DNA of 64,000 bases from Anaerotruncus massiliensis (ex Togo et al. 2026). Its GTDB lineage: Bacteria; Bacillota; Clostridia; Oscillospirales; Ruminococcaceae. The notes under the pieces were generated by a model. The model saw only the letters and a list, made by a program, of their open reading frames with translations, was not told the origin of the DNA and searched no databases. Of this stretch, positions 31,632 to 41,089 are shown piece by piece; the first letter of the stretch is position 1, and each line of letters opens with the position of its first letter. The translations under genes and the position numbers were made by a program. The DNA is taken from the NCBI RefSeq assembly GCF_900199635.1, contig NZ_LT962687.1:667501-731500 (forward strand), read 5' to 3'.

Positions 31632-31660
31632 TTGCTTTTTCCCCTGCGAATTGGTAGAAT
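31632..31660 (+). promoter_or_regulatory. Internal promoter upstream of tuf
   Basis: TTGCTT and TAGAAT with 17-bp spacing, in the 119-bp fusA-tuf gap, would allow extra tuf expression independent of the str promoter. Confidence 0.7.
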
Positions 31661-31747
31661 ACAAGCATCAGGCCCGGCGGACTACCAGCGCCGGCACAGG
31701 AATATCCCCGTGAATAAAATTCTTGATCATAAGGGAGGAAATTTTCG

Positions 31748-32950
<1,203 letters not shown>

Positions 32951-32958
32951 GATCCCAT

Positions 32959-32993
32959 AAAAAAGCGGCCGCCCGGACGGGCGGCCGCTTTTT
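32959..32993 (+). terminator. str operon terminator
   Basis: The arms AAAAAGCGGCCGCCC and GGGCGGCCGCTTTTT flank a GGAC loop with a T5 run. Confidence 0.93.
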
Positions 32994-33012
32994 GTCCTTT
33001 GGCGTAAAAGGG

Positions 33013-33054
33013 AAAAGGCCCCGCGCCTGCAAAACGCAGGCGCGGGGCCTTTTT
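33013..33054. terminator. Second hairpin, convergent with yjjW
   Basis: The 18-bp arms AAAAGGCCCCGCGCCTGC and GCAGGCGCGGGGCCTTTT flank an AAAAC loop. It works as a plus-strand terminator with TTTTT, and on the minus strand (TTTTCCCTTTT) for yjjW, which ends at 33063. Confidence 0.88.
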
Positions 33055-33062
33055 GATCTGAT

Positions 33063-33902
33063 TCAGATGAGCCGGATCTCCCGGAAGCCGGCCCCGCGGG
33101 CAAGTTCGCCCAGCCGCTCGATCGTCTCCCGGCTGGGGGAGGGGTGGTTTTCCAGCCGCCCGCGCACCCCCTGGGGGCGGAAGGTGATGAGCTTGAGACG
33201 GGTTTCGGCGGCACGCGGCCCGAGCGTCTCTGCGGCGCCCGCGATGACCGCCTCTGCGTCCACAAGGCCGTCGACGACCACGAGGCGCAGTTCTTCCAGC
33301 TTGCCTGTCTCGGAGAGGAAGGCGAGGTTCTTTTTGACGGCGGCGTTGTCCGCGCCGGTAAGCGCCCGGTGGACGGCGGGGTCCCAGCTTTTCACGTCCA
33401 GCATGACGCCGTCGCAGACCTCCATGAGCGCGGGGTGCCGCGCGAGGTCCGCCGTGCCGTTGCTGTCCATGAGGCAGGTGAGCCCCCGCTCCTTCGCAAG
33501 GGTGAAGAGCCCGGTCAAAAAGCCGGGGTAGAGGGAGCATTCCCCGCCCGAGACGGTGATGCCCCGGATGAAGGGGATGTTCCGGGAGACGCGCTCCATC
33601 GCGGCCTCCGGCGTCATCCAGAGGACGCGCGGGGAGGCATGGTGGGAGCAGGTGCGGATGCAGTCGTCGCACCAGGCGCAGAGCGCCTCGTCCCAGACGA
33701 CATGCCCGTCGACCATCGAGAGCGCGCCCGCCGGGCAGCCCGGCACGCAGTCGCCGCAGTGGACGCACATCCGCTGCGTCTCAGGATTGTGGCAGTAGGC
33801 GCAGGCGATGTTGCAGCCCTGCACGAAGATGGAGGTCCGGCTGCCCGGGCCGTCCACCGTGCTGAAGGGGATGATTCGGTTGACCGGAGCGGCGTTTTTC
33901 AT
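33063..33902 (-). CDS. yjjW: YjjW family glycyl-radical enzyme activase (radical SAM)
   Basis: A 279-aa radical SAM activase that installs the glycyl radical on its partner YjjI. The SAM cluster motif CxxxCxxC appears as GCNIACAYCHNP (Cys at about 29, 33, 36). A ferredoxin-like insert follows with two 4Fe-4S-type Cys sets (CVHCGDCVPGC and CAWCDDCIRTC), then TVSGGECSLYP (the GGE motif) and LMDSNGTAD. The ATG overlaps the yjjI stop (ATGA), so translation is coupled. It works only under anoxic conditions by family chemistry. Confidence 0.94.
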   Translation of the reverse strand: MKNAAPVNRIIPFSTVDGPGSRTSIFVQGCNIACAYCHNPETQRMCVHCGDCVPGCPAGALSMVDGHVVWDEALCAWCDDCIRTCSHHASPRVLWMTPEAAMERVSRNIPFIRGITVSGGECSLYPGFLTGLFTLAKERGLTCLMDSNGTADLARHPALMEVCDGVMLDVKSWDPAVHRALTGADNAAVKKNLAFLSETGKLEELRLVVVDGLVDAEAVIAGAAETLGPRAAETRLKLITFRPQGVRGRLENHPSPSRETIERLGELARGAGFREIRLI

Positions 33903-35401
33903 GCCATCCGCACCTTGCGTTCCGCCAGCCGGTTCACGTCGTAGTTGGGCGCGCCCAGCTGGGTCGTGTTCTTGAGGACGACCTCGTGGTTGCGGTATTT
34001 CTCCATCTCGCTGCGCTTGACCAGGTAGCCGGTGATGCGCACGAGGTCGGTGTCGGCCGAATAGAAGCTCATGTACTGCACGCCGGTCTGGAAGGCGCCC
34101 TTGACCACGTCGAGCAGCGCGGCCGGGTTCTGGGTCACGTTGGAGGCGATGGGGAAGATGTCGCCCACGCCGGTGGGGAAGTACTTGTGGAAGCGGGCGC
34201 AGTGGCGCAGATGGTCGGAGAAGGAATCCGGTTCGCCGCCCACGGGGATGCGCACGCCCGACGTGATGCCGAGGTCGGAATCGAGGCCCACCTGCGCATG
34301 CAGCATGAATTTGTTGCCGGAGATGGGGGAGTAGGCCGCCGTGAAGGTGGGGACGATGCGCGCGATGGCGTCCATGATCCGCTGCCCGAGATCATCCGCC
34401 TCGGGATCGCGGCCGTAGACCTTCCCCTGGTCGGCCATCAGCGCGTTGACGCACTCGGCCAGACCGGTCACGCCGAACATGGGCAGGAAGCGGTCGGGGG
34501 AAAGCAGGCCCTCCTTCACGAGGAAGTTGGACTCGAAGAAGCCGGACTGCTCGACGATGAAGCGGATGCGCTCGTTCATGTAATCGGCGATGAGGCCAAG
34601 GCATTCGGGCAGAAGCTCCCCGATAAACTGCTCCTCGTTCACCGCCTCCTTGACCAGCTCGGTCAGGGTGACGCGGGTGAGGGTGTAGGCCCCGCCGCAG
34701 ATCGGCAGGATGTTGTAGCAGCTGGCCACGCCGTAACGGTCGAAGGGGGCGCGGTTGGCCACGTCGTTGCAGATGGCCGGGTTGGAGCAGGCGAGCGAGC
34801 ACTCAATGGCCTCCTCCATGAAGCCGTCGGGCGTGACGGCCGGATCGTATTTGATGGTCATGTTCGGCACCGTGTTGGCGAGCTCCTTCTCCACCTTGAG
34901 GATCAGCCGTCCGGCCCTCGTGTCCCTGGGGCCGAGGTTGGCGTGGCAGAAGGAGTCGGTGATGGTGCGGTCGAGGTAGTTGAGGAAGAGGCGCAGCTTC
35001 TTGCAGATCTCCTCGTCGGAGAGCCCGTCGAGGAAGGGGTCGATGAGCGTGTCGAGGCTGCCCAGGTAGACCGGGAAGTTGGTGATCGACGGCACGTGGC
35101 GGTAGAGGATCATCAGGGCGTTGAGCAGCTCGTCGAGGTCCTTGGGCGGGTCCACGCGCAAAAACGCGCTGCCGTTTTTGACGAATTTTTCATAGTCGGG
35201 CAGGATGTAGCGCGGACGGTAGGGCGCGCCGCCCTCAAAGAGGTCGTTGATGGCGCCCGTCTCGAAGAAATGCCTGGTGCGCGGCGGGATATTCAGCACG
35301 TCCAGCGAGTTTTCCGCCGCCTTCGCAAGCTGCATGAGCTTCTGCTCATGGGTGAGTTCGCGGGATGTTACGATTTTGCGGATATTTTCCAGATCAACCA
35401 T
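33899..35401 (-). CDS. yjjI: YjjI family glycyl-radical enzyme
   Basis: A 500-aa protein of the YjjI (DUF3029) family of glycyl-radical enzymes, shorter than pyruvate formate-lyase. The C-terminal radical loop is LVRITGYLVKR (Gly at about residue 455). Cysteines in the middle (ASCYNILPICGGAYTLTR, about 226-243) are candidates for the catalytic thiyl site. The natural substrate is not known to me. The start ATG at 35401 has GGAGG upstream; an in-frame ATG five codons earlier overlaps that site. It is encoded between a Crp/Fnr regulator (53 bp upstream) and its activase. Confidence 0.93.
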   Translation of the reverse strand: MVDLENIRKIVTSRELTHEQKLMQLAKAAENSLDVLNIPPRTRHFFETGAINDLFEGGAPYRPRYILPDYEKFVKNGSAFLRVDPPKDLDELLNALMILYRHVPSITNFPVYLGSLDTLIDPFLDGLSDEEICKKLRLFLNYLDRTITDSFCHANLGPRDTRAGRLILKVEKELANTVPNMTIKYDPAVTPDGFMEEAIECSLACSNPAICNDVANRAPFDRYGVASCYNILPICGGAYTLTRVTLTELVKEAVNEEQFIGELLPECLGLIADYMNERIRFIVEQSGFFESNFLVKEGLLSPDRFLPMFGVTGLAECVNALMADQGKVYGRDPEADDLGQRIMDAIARIVPTFTAAYSPISGNKFMLHAQVGLDSDLGITSGVRIPVGGEPDSFSDHLRHCARFHKYFPTGVGDIFPIASNVTQNPAALLDVVKGAFQTGVQYMSFYSADTDLVRITGYLVKRSEMEKYRNHEVVLKNTTQLGAPNYDVNRLAERKVRMA

Positions 35402-35454
35402 AATCAAATCCTCCATTCATCCACTGTCGATATGTGAATTGTTTTGTTACAGCA

Positions 35455-36162
35455 TTATCGCCCGATCCGCAGGGCCAGCTCCCTGCGCATCCGCTGCTCC
35501 TGCTGCGGCGAGACGGTAATCTTGCCGCGCCGCACGGTCAGGAACCCGTCCTGCTCGAGGCGGCGGATGCTGCGGTTGATGGTGCGCACGCAGAAGCCGG
35601 TTTCCTCACAGATGGCGGAACGGGTCATCTCCACGACGACCGGCTCCCCGTCCTCCGCGGGATTTCGCGTGCAAAAGCCGGTCAAAAACTGCAGCAGCCG
35701 GCTTTCGCTGTCCAGGAAGAGAAAGCTGCGCTCCCGGTCCGCCTGAAGCAGCAGGCTCTGCATGACCGCCCGCACCCGGGAAAGCATGATGCCGCTGTCC
35801 GACAGGATCCACTGCATATAGCTGGAGGCGGGCAGCCGCAGCAGGCGGCAGCGGGTCTTCGCCTGCACCTGCGCGAAGAAGCGGTCGGCGCCGGAAAGCG
35901 CCTCGTATTCCCCGAAAAACTCGATCGCGTCGAAATCGGAGAAGGTGTAGGTGGCGTAGCCGGGCTGGATGCCCGAGACGGTGACGCGCCCCTCGAGCAG
36001 CACGCAGACGGAGCCGCAGGGGTCGTCCTGGCGGATGATGTGCTCGCCCGCGCGGGCCTCAGCCGTCAGCACGGGGGCGTCGGACGGAAAGCCCGCGAAG
36101 AGCTTGCGCAGACGGGCCGCCAGCGGCATGGGTTCTGATTGTAGCCAGTCGGCAAACTGCAT
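35455..36162 (-). CDS. Crp/Fnr family transcriptional regulator
   Basis: A 235-aa protein. The N-terminal cyclic-nucleotide-binding-like barrel (about 25-140) includes AGEHIIRQDDPCGSVCVLLEGRV. The C-terminal Crp-type HTH (about 165-225) includes MTRSAICEETGFCVRTINRSI and LEQDGFLTVRRGKITV. No N-terminal Fnr-type Cys cluster is seen, so oxygen sensing through Fe-S is not indicated. The ATG has GAGAGGAGCGG upstream. It sits directly upstream of yjjI on the same strand and probably controls that module. Confidence 0.92.
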   Translation of the reverse strand: MQFADWLQSEPMPLAARLRKLFAGFPSDAPVLTAEARAGEHIIRQDDPCGSVCVLLEGRVTVSGIQPGYATYTFSDFDAIEFFGEYEALSGADRFFAQVQAKTRCRLLRLPASSYMQWILSDSGIMLSRVRAVMQSLLLQADRERSFLFLDSESRLLQFLTGFCTRNPAEDGEPVVVEMTRSAICEETGFCVRTINRSIRRLEQDGFLTVRRGKITVSPQQEQRMRRELALRIGR

Positions 36163-36239
36163 CCGTTTTCCGCTCCTCTCAACGCGCGGCCATTCGGGCC
36201 GGGGAGGCCGCGTTTTGTGCTTTTCGTTCCTCCATGTTT

Positions 36240-36268
36240 ATTATAGCAACGCTGAAAACGGAAAAAAA
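36240..36268 (-). promoter_or_regulatory. Promoter of the Crp/Fnr-yjjI-yjjW unit
   Basis: Read on the minus strand, TATAAT (36245-36240) lies 17 bp from TTTTTT. The -10 is perfect and the -35 is poor, which would suit an activator-dependent or autoregulated promoter. Confidence 0.5.
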
Positions 36269-36459
36269 GGACACGAGTCCCTTTCTGGATTCTTTGTAGG
36301 CATGCACAGCGAACAAGCGGTATGACTGTACGTTTTGCCCAAGCGGAATGGAAAGTTCCGGATTGAAAAAGTGCAATTTGTCCTAAGCAGAAGTTTTGTA
36401 GCCTGTGCCAAAAAAGAAAGCCAATATCTGCAATTTCTGAAAAATTTAGAAAGATAGCC

Positions 36460-36487
36460 TTTACATTTCGAGCGGCTGTGTTATACT
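36460..36487 (+). promoter_or_regulatory. cdd promoter
   Basis: TTTACA and TATACT with 16-bp spacing, about 145 bp upstream of cdd. It probably starts the nucleoside salvage transcript. Confidence 0.7.
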
Positions 36488-36635
36488 GAAACCGTAATCG
36501 GTGGGACAAACTGCCCACTTGGAACCGGTGTTTTCCATCTTCGGCGCGTAGGCGCGGCGAGCGGAAAAGCCGGATTTTTTGTAAGCGGAGCGGAGGCGGA
36601 AAGCCGCCTCCCATGCGGGAAAGGACGCTGCTGAA

Positions 36636-37058
36636 ATGGATAAGAAAGAATTGGTGCGCCTGGCGATCGAAGCGCGGGAGAGCAGTTATTCCCCCTATTC
36701 GAATTTCCGCGTCGGCGCGGCGCTGCTCACTTCAGGCGGCAAGGTCTACCAGGGCTGCAATGTGGAAAACGCCTCCTACGGCGCGGGCATCTGCGCCGAG
36801 CGCAACGCCGCCCTGCGGGCGGTCTTCGAGGGGGAGAAGCGTTTTTCGGAGATCGCGGTCGTCGGCTGGCACCGCGACGCGAAGCCGGAGGAGCGGGGCT
36901 ACGCCTTCCCCTGCGGCATCTGCCGCCAGTTCCTGCGGGAATTCGCCGTGCCGGGCATGAAGGTCTATGTGGCCGTGAGCGAAAAGGAAGCGGATATCCG
37001 GGAGTATACGCTGGAGCAGTTGCTGCCCGAATCCTTCGGTCCCGAGGACCTGCTTTGA
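36636..37058 (+). CDS. cdd: Cytidine deaminase
   Basis: A 140-aa zinc enzyme converting (deoxy)cytidine to (deoxy)uridine. The short tetrameric form carries the catalytic motif GAGICAERNAAL (Cys ligand and Glu) and the second zinc motif PCGICRQFL (two Cys). SPYSNFRVGAALL is the usual N-terminal block. The ribosome site is weak (GAAAGGAC). It is the first gene of a nucleoside uptake and degradation cluster. Confidence 0.97.
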   Translation: MDKKELVRLAIEARESSYSPYSNFRVGAALLTSGGKVYQGCNVENASYGAGICAERNAALRAVFEGEKRFSEIAVVGWHRDAKPEERGYAFPCGICRQFLREFAVPGMKVYVAVSEKEADIREYTLEQLLPESFGPEDLL

Positions 37059-37122
37059 TATCGGTTTGATCCTGCCGGTTTCCGCCGGCAGATTCATTCA
37101 AAATGCAATAAAGGAGAAAATT

Positions 37123-38238
37123 ATGAAAAAGACGAAATTACTGAGCACGATTCTGGCAATGGTTCTCGTCGCCGGCATGCTCGCCGCGTGCGGCGGAACC
37201 CCCGAGACCCCGTCCTCCACGGCGCCCGCCGAGACGGCTCCCTCCGCCGAGCCCGCTGAGGAGCCCGCGGACGACGCCGCTCCGGCCGACGGAGCATTTT
37301 CCGCCGCGCTCGTCACCGACGTCGGCGGAATTAACGACCAGTCCTTTAACCAGTCCGCCTGGGAGGGCATGCAGCGCCTCGAGAGCGACAAGGGCGTCAA
37401 GGTCAGCTTCCTCGAGTCCAAGAAGGACGCCGACTACGCGCCCAACCTGGCCAAGGTCACCGACGACGCGCCGGACATCGTCTGGGGCATCGGCTTCCTG
37501 ATGAAGGACGCCCTGGCCGCGGCCGCCGAGAGCAACCCCGACCAGCGCTACGCGCTCGTCGACGACGTCTTTGAGGACGGCCAGTACCCGAACGCCATCG
37601 GCGTGCAGTTCCAGGCGGAGCAGTCCTCCTTCCTGGTCGGCTACATCGCCGCCCACAAGACCGAGACGAACCATGTCGGCTTCCTGCTCGGCATGGAGAG
37701 CCCCGTCATGGACCGCTTCAAATACGGCTATGAGGCCGGCGTGCGCTACGGCGCCAAGGAGCTCGGCAAGGAGATCCAGTATGACTTCGCGCTGGCCGAG
37801 AGCTTCAGCGACACCGCCAAGGGCAAGGCCATGGCGCAGAAGATGTACACCGACGGCGCCGACGTGATCTTCCACGCGGCCGGCCAGACGGGCAGCGGCG
37901 CCATCGAGGCCGCCAAAGAGATGAACAAGATGGTCATCGGCGTCGACCTTGACCAGAACTTCCTGGCTCCCGACAACGTCATCACCTCCGCGCTGAAGAA
38001 CGTCGGCAACGCTGTTTACGACATCACCGGGCGCATCATGGACGGCGAAGAGCTGGGCGGCACCAACGTCACCATGGGCCTGGCGGAAGGCGGCGTGGGC
38101 ATCGCCCCCTCCTCCGACAAGCACCTGTCCGCCGAGCTGCTCGCCCAGGTGGACGAACTGCAGCAGAAGATCATCGACGGCGAGATCGTTGTCCCCTACA
38201 CCCAGGAGGACTTCGACGCCTTCGTGGCCAACCTGTAA
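37123..38238 (+). CDS. BMP family nucleoside-binding lipoprotein
   Basis: A 371-aa substrate-binding lipoprotein of the basic membrane protein (BmpA/PnrA/Med) family, which captures nucleosides for an ABC importer. The signal peptide has lipobox LAAC (Cys about 23), followed by a Pro/Ala/Glu linker. The domain begins with SAALVTDVGGINDQSFNQSAW, the family hallmark, and includes GVQFQAEQSSFLVGYIA and HAAGQTGSGAIEAA. The ATG has AAAGGAG upstream. A CTGCCGG/CCGGCAG hairpin (37073-37092) lies between it and cdd. Two strong hairpins follow the stop, so much transcription probably ends here, giving excess binding protein. Confidence 0.95.
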   Translation: MKKTKLLSTILAMVLVAGMLAACGGTPETPSSTAPAETAPSAEPAEEPADDAAPADGAFSAALVTDVGGINDQSFNQSAWEGMQRLESDKGVKVSFLESKKDADYAPNLAKVTDDAPDIVWGIGFLMKDALAAAAESNPDQRYALVDDVFEDGQYPNAIGVQFQAEQSSFLVGYIAAHKTETNHVGFLLGMESPVMDRFKYGYEAGVRYGAKELGKEIQYDFALAESFSDTAKGKAMAQKMYTDGADVIFHAAGQTGSGAIEAAKEMNKMVIGVDLDQNFLAPDNVITSALKNVGNAVYDITGRIMDGEELGGTNVTMGLAEGGVGIAPSSDKHLSAELLAQVDELQQKIIDGEIVVPYTQEDFDAFVANL

Positions 38239-38261
38239 GATTCGCCTGTAGAGCGTTATTT

Positions 38262-38289
38262 GCCCGCGGGGGCTTTTGCCCCCGCGGGC
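38262..38289 (+). terminator. GC hairpin after the BMP gene
   Basis: The arms GCCCGCGGGGGC and GCCCCCGCGGGC flank a TTTT loop, with no T tail. It probably stabilises the upstream mRNA or acts together with the next hairpin. Confidence 0.7.
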
Positions 38290-38291
38290 CC

Positions 38292-38349
38292 AAAAGGGCT
38301 GTTATGGCAGATGGAACCCCTTGCGGGTTTCCTGCGGCAGCCCTTTTTT
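38292..38349 (+). terminator. Intercistronic terminator, BMP to ABC genes
   Basis: The outer arms AAAAGGGCTG and CAGCCCTTTTTT enclose an inner GGAACCC/GGGTTTCC stem and end in T6. It lies 80 bp before the ABC ATPase gene. Partial read-through would lower ABC expression relative to the binding protein. Confidence 0.8.
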
Positions 38350-38429
38350 AGCCAGGGGGCGCGGACGCGCTTCCCGGCCCGCCGCGGCCGGGACCCTGAT
38401 GCAGATTGTTGTTGGCGAGGAGGCAGGTT

Positions 38430-39965
38430 ATGGAAGCGGGAACCCCCCAATACGCGGTCCAGATGAAGCAGATCTGCAAGTATTTCGGCAGCTTCTGCGC
38501 GTTGGATCATGTGGATTTGAATGTCAGAAAAGGTACGATCCACGCGCTGCTCGGTGAGAACGGCGCGGGGAAATCCACGCTCATGAACATCCTGTACGGC
38601 TTCTACCGGGCGGACGAGGGGGAGATCCTCCTCAACGGGGAGCCGGTGGAGGTCAAGAACCCGAGCGTGGCGATCAAACACGGCATCGGCATGGTCCACC
38701 AGCACTTCATGCTGGTGGAGAATTTCACCGTCACACAGAATATCATGCTCGGCGCGGAGACCACGAAGGGTTTCGACGTGCTGGACCTCGAGTCGGTCAA
38801 GGCGCAGATCCGGGAGCTCTCCGAACGGTACGGCCTCTATGTGGACCCCGACGCCAAGATCCAAGACGTCTCGGTCGGCATGCAGCAGAGGGTGGAGATC
38901 CTGAAAGCCCTCTACCGCGGCGTGGATATCCTGATCCTCGACGAGCCCACGGCGGTTCTGACCCCGCAGGAGATCGAGGAACTGATCGAAATCATGCACC
39001 GCCTGGTCGGAGACGGCAAGACGGTCATCATTATCACCCACAAGCTGCGCGAGATCAAGCAGTCCTCCGACTACTGCACCATCATCCGCCGTGGCCACTA
39101 TGTGGACACGGTGTCGGTCGCGGAGGAGAGCGAGGAGGACCTGGCCACGAAGATGGTCGGGCGCGAGGTCACGCTGCACATCGAAAAAAAGCCCGCCACA
39201 CCCGGCGACGTGGTGTTTTCCATCGAGGACCTCACCGTCAGGGACAACCGCGGCATCGAAAAGCTGCGCGGCCTCTCCCTGAACGTGCACAAGGGCGAGA
39301 TCCTCGGTATTGCCGGCATCGACGGCAACGGCCAGAAGGAGCTCGTCGAGGCGATCACCTGCCTGACCCGCTGCGACGGGGGCAGGATCGTGATCAACGG
39401 CGCCGAAATCCAGAACACGACGACGCGCAACGTGCTCGACCATGGCATCTGCACCATCCATGAGGACCGCCACAAGCGCGGGCTGGTGCTGAGCTTTTCG
39501 GTGGCGGAGAACATGGTGATCGAAAACTACCGCAAACCCCCTTTTTCCAAGGGCATCGTGCTGAATTTCCCCAAGATTCAGGAGAACGCCCAGAAGCTCA
39601 TCGGGGAGTTTGACGTGCGGCCCGCCGACTGCGCGCGGACCGAGGCGCGCGCCCTGTCGGGCGGCAACCAGCAGAAGGTGATCATCGCGCGAGAGGTCAC
39701 CAACGACCCCGACCTGCTGATCGCGGTCCAGCCCACGCGCGGACTGGACGTGGGCGCCATTGAATTTGTACATAAGTCGCTGGTGGAGCAGCGGGACCAC
39801 GGCAAAGCGGTGCTGCTCATCAGCCTGGAGCTTGACGAGGTCATGGACCTGTCCGACCGCATCAATGTGCTCTATAACGGCAGGATCGTCGGCGAAATGG
39901 ACGCCGCGGGCGCCGATGAAAAGGAAATCGGCCTGCTGATGGCGGGAGGGGGGAACCAGACATGA
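38430..39965 (+). CDS. Nucleoside ABC transporter ATP-binding protein
   Basis: A 511-aa double-ATPase of the NupA/RbsA type. The first domain has an intact Walker A (GENGAGKSTLM, about residue 43), VGMQQRVEILKAL and ILDEPTAVLTP. The second has a degenerate Walker A (GIAGIDGNGQKELVEA) but an intact signature (LSGGNQQKVIIAREV) and QPTRGLDVGA, the usual asymmetry of this family. The ATG has AGGAGG upstream. It overlaps the first permease gene by 4 bp (ATGA). Confidence 0.95.
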   Translation: MEAGTPQYAVQMKQICKYFGSFCALDHVDLNVRKGTIHALLGENGAGKSTLMNILYGFYRADEGEILLNGEPVEVKNPSVAIKHGIGMVHQHFMLVENFTVTQNIMLGAETTKGFDVLDLESVKAQIRELSERYGLYVDPDAKIQDVSVGMQQRVEILKALYRGVDILILDEPTAVLTPQEIEELIEIMHRLVGDGKTVIIITHKLREIKQSSDYCTIIRRGHYVDTVSVAEESEEDLATKMVGREVTLHIEKKPATPGDVVFSIEDLTVRDNRGIEKLRGLSLNVHKGEILGIAGIDGNGQKELVEAITCLTRCDGGRIVINGAEIQNTTTRNVLDHGICTIHEDRHKRGLVLSFSVAENMVIENYRKPPFSKGIVLNFPKIQENAQKLIGEFDVRPADCARTEARALSGGNQQKVIIAREVTNDPDLLIAVQPTRGLDVGAIEFVHKSLVEQRDHGKAVLLISLELDEVMDLSDRINVLYNGRIVGEMDAAGADEKEIGLLMAGGGNQT

Positions 39966-41089
39966 GGGATCGACTCATCAAGCTGCTCAAAAAACCGATG
40001 ACCGGGATCCTCATTTCGGTGCTGATCGGCTTCATTGTCGGCGCGGTGGTGCTGGCGGTGGCCGGCTACAACCCGCTGGAGGCCTACGGCGCGATGTTCG
40101 CCGGCATGTTCCGGAAGCCGAAATACGTCTCCCAGATCGTCATCAACGCCGTGCCGATCATCCTGACCGGCCTTTCGGTCTCCTTCGCCTACAAGAGCGG
40201 GCTCTTCAACATCGGCGCGGAGGGGCAGTACATGATCGGCACCGTGACCGCAGCGCTGGTGGGCCGCTACTTCCTGCTGCCGATGGGCGTCCATCCGGCG
40301 GCGGTCCTGCTGCTGGCCTTCCTCTTCGGCGGGCTGTTCGGCGGGCTGGCCGGGTGGCTCAAGGCCCGGTTCGGCGTGCATGAGGTCATCTCCACCATCA
40401 TGCTCAACTGGATCGCCCTCTACTTCAACAACTTCATCCTCACGCTGCCCGGTGTGAAGAAGCCCGGCTCCCAGGCCTCCTACGAGGTCGCGGACACCGC
40501 GAAGCTGCTTTTCCTGGGGGACTGGAAGAAGTCGGAAGCGGGCAAGGAGTTCATCAAGTCGAACGCCTTCTGGGGCGATTTCCTGCGCACCGACCTGCAC
40601 TGGGGCATTCTGCTCGCGCTTGTGGTCGTGCTGCTCGCCTGGTACTACCTCAACCGGACGACCAAGGGCTTTGAGCTGCGCGCGGTCGGCGCCAACAAGG
40701 ACGCCGCCGAATTCGCCGGCATCGGCGTCAAGAAGAACATGGTCATGGCCATGTTCATTTCCGGCGGTATCGCGGCGCTGGCGGGCGCCATCCAGATTCT
40801 CGGCACCAATCCCTTCCGCATCAGCGTGTTGCCGGTCACCGAGGGCTACGGCTGGGACGGCATCTCCGTCTCGCTGATCGCAAACAACAATCCGCTCGGC
40901 TGCGTGCTCTCCGGCCTGCTGTTCAGCGGGCTCAAGTACGGGGGCGGCTCCATCCAGTCGGAAATCGGCGCGCCGAGCGAGATCATCAACATTATGATCG
41001 GCTCCATCGTCTTCTGTGTGGCGCTGGTCTCCATCTACCCGATGATCGCCGAACGGCTCAAGAGAAGGGGTGGTTCACATGTTGAATAA
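39962..41089 (+). CDS. Nucleoside ABC transporter permease 1
   Basis: A 375-aa membrane protein of the BPD_transp_2 (RbsC-like) family with about 8-10 spans. Recognisable segments are FAYKSGLFNIGAEGQYMIG, LKARFGVHEVISTIMLNWIA and RAVGANKDAAEFAGIGVKK, the cytoplasmic coupling loop. It heads the permease pair and is translationally coupled to the ATPase gene. Its frame runs about 10 bp into the next start. Confidence 0.94.
   Translation: MRDRLIKLLKKPMTGILISVLIGFIVGAVVLAVAGYNPLEAYGAMFAGMFRKPKYVSQIVINAVPIILTGLSVSFAYKSGLFNIGAEGQYMIGTVTAALVGRYFLLPMGVHPAAVLLLAFLFGGLFGGLAGWLKARFGVHEVISTIMLNWIALYFNNFILTLPGVKKPGSQASYEVADTAKLLFLGDWKKSEAGKEFIKSNAFWGDFLRTDLHWGILLALVVVLLAWYYLNRTTKGFELRAVGANKDAAEFAGIGVKKNMVMAMFISGGIAALAGAIQILGTNPFRISVLPVTEGYGWDGISVSLIANNNPLGCVLSGLLFSGLKYGGGSIQSEIGAPSEIINIMIGSIVFCVALVSIYPMIAERLKRRGGSHVE

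Larger units (their letters stand above)
36163..36635. promoter_or_regulatory. Divergent intergenic region between crp-type gene and cdd
   Basis: 473 bp without a gene. It contains a GC-rich hairpin near 36185-36212, the likely crp-type promoter (36240-36268, minus), about 190 bp of AT-rich DNA with no recognised motif, and the cdd promoter (36460-36487, plus). I see no riboswitch. Confidence 0.6.

Noticed and set aside
35402-35454. A TCAC...GTGA-like palindrome between the Crp/Fnr gene and yjjI as a Crp site
   Set aside because: Only TxCAC and GTGxA match, the half-site order is reversed relative to the Crp/Fnr consensus, and spacing is wrong.
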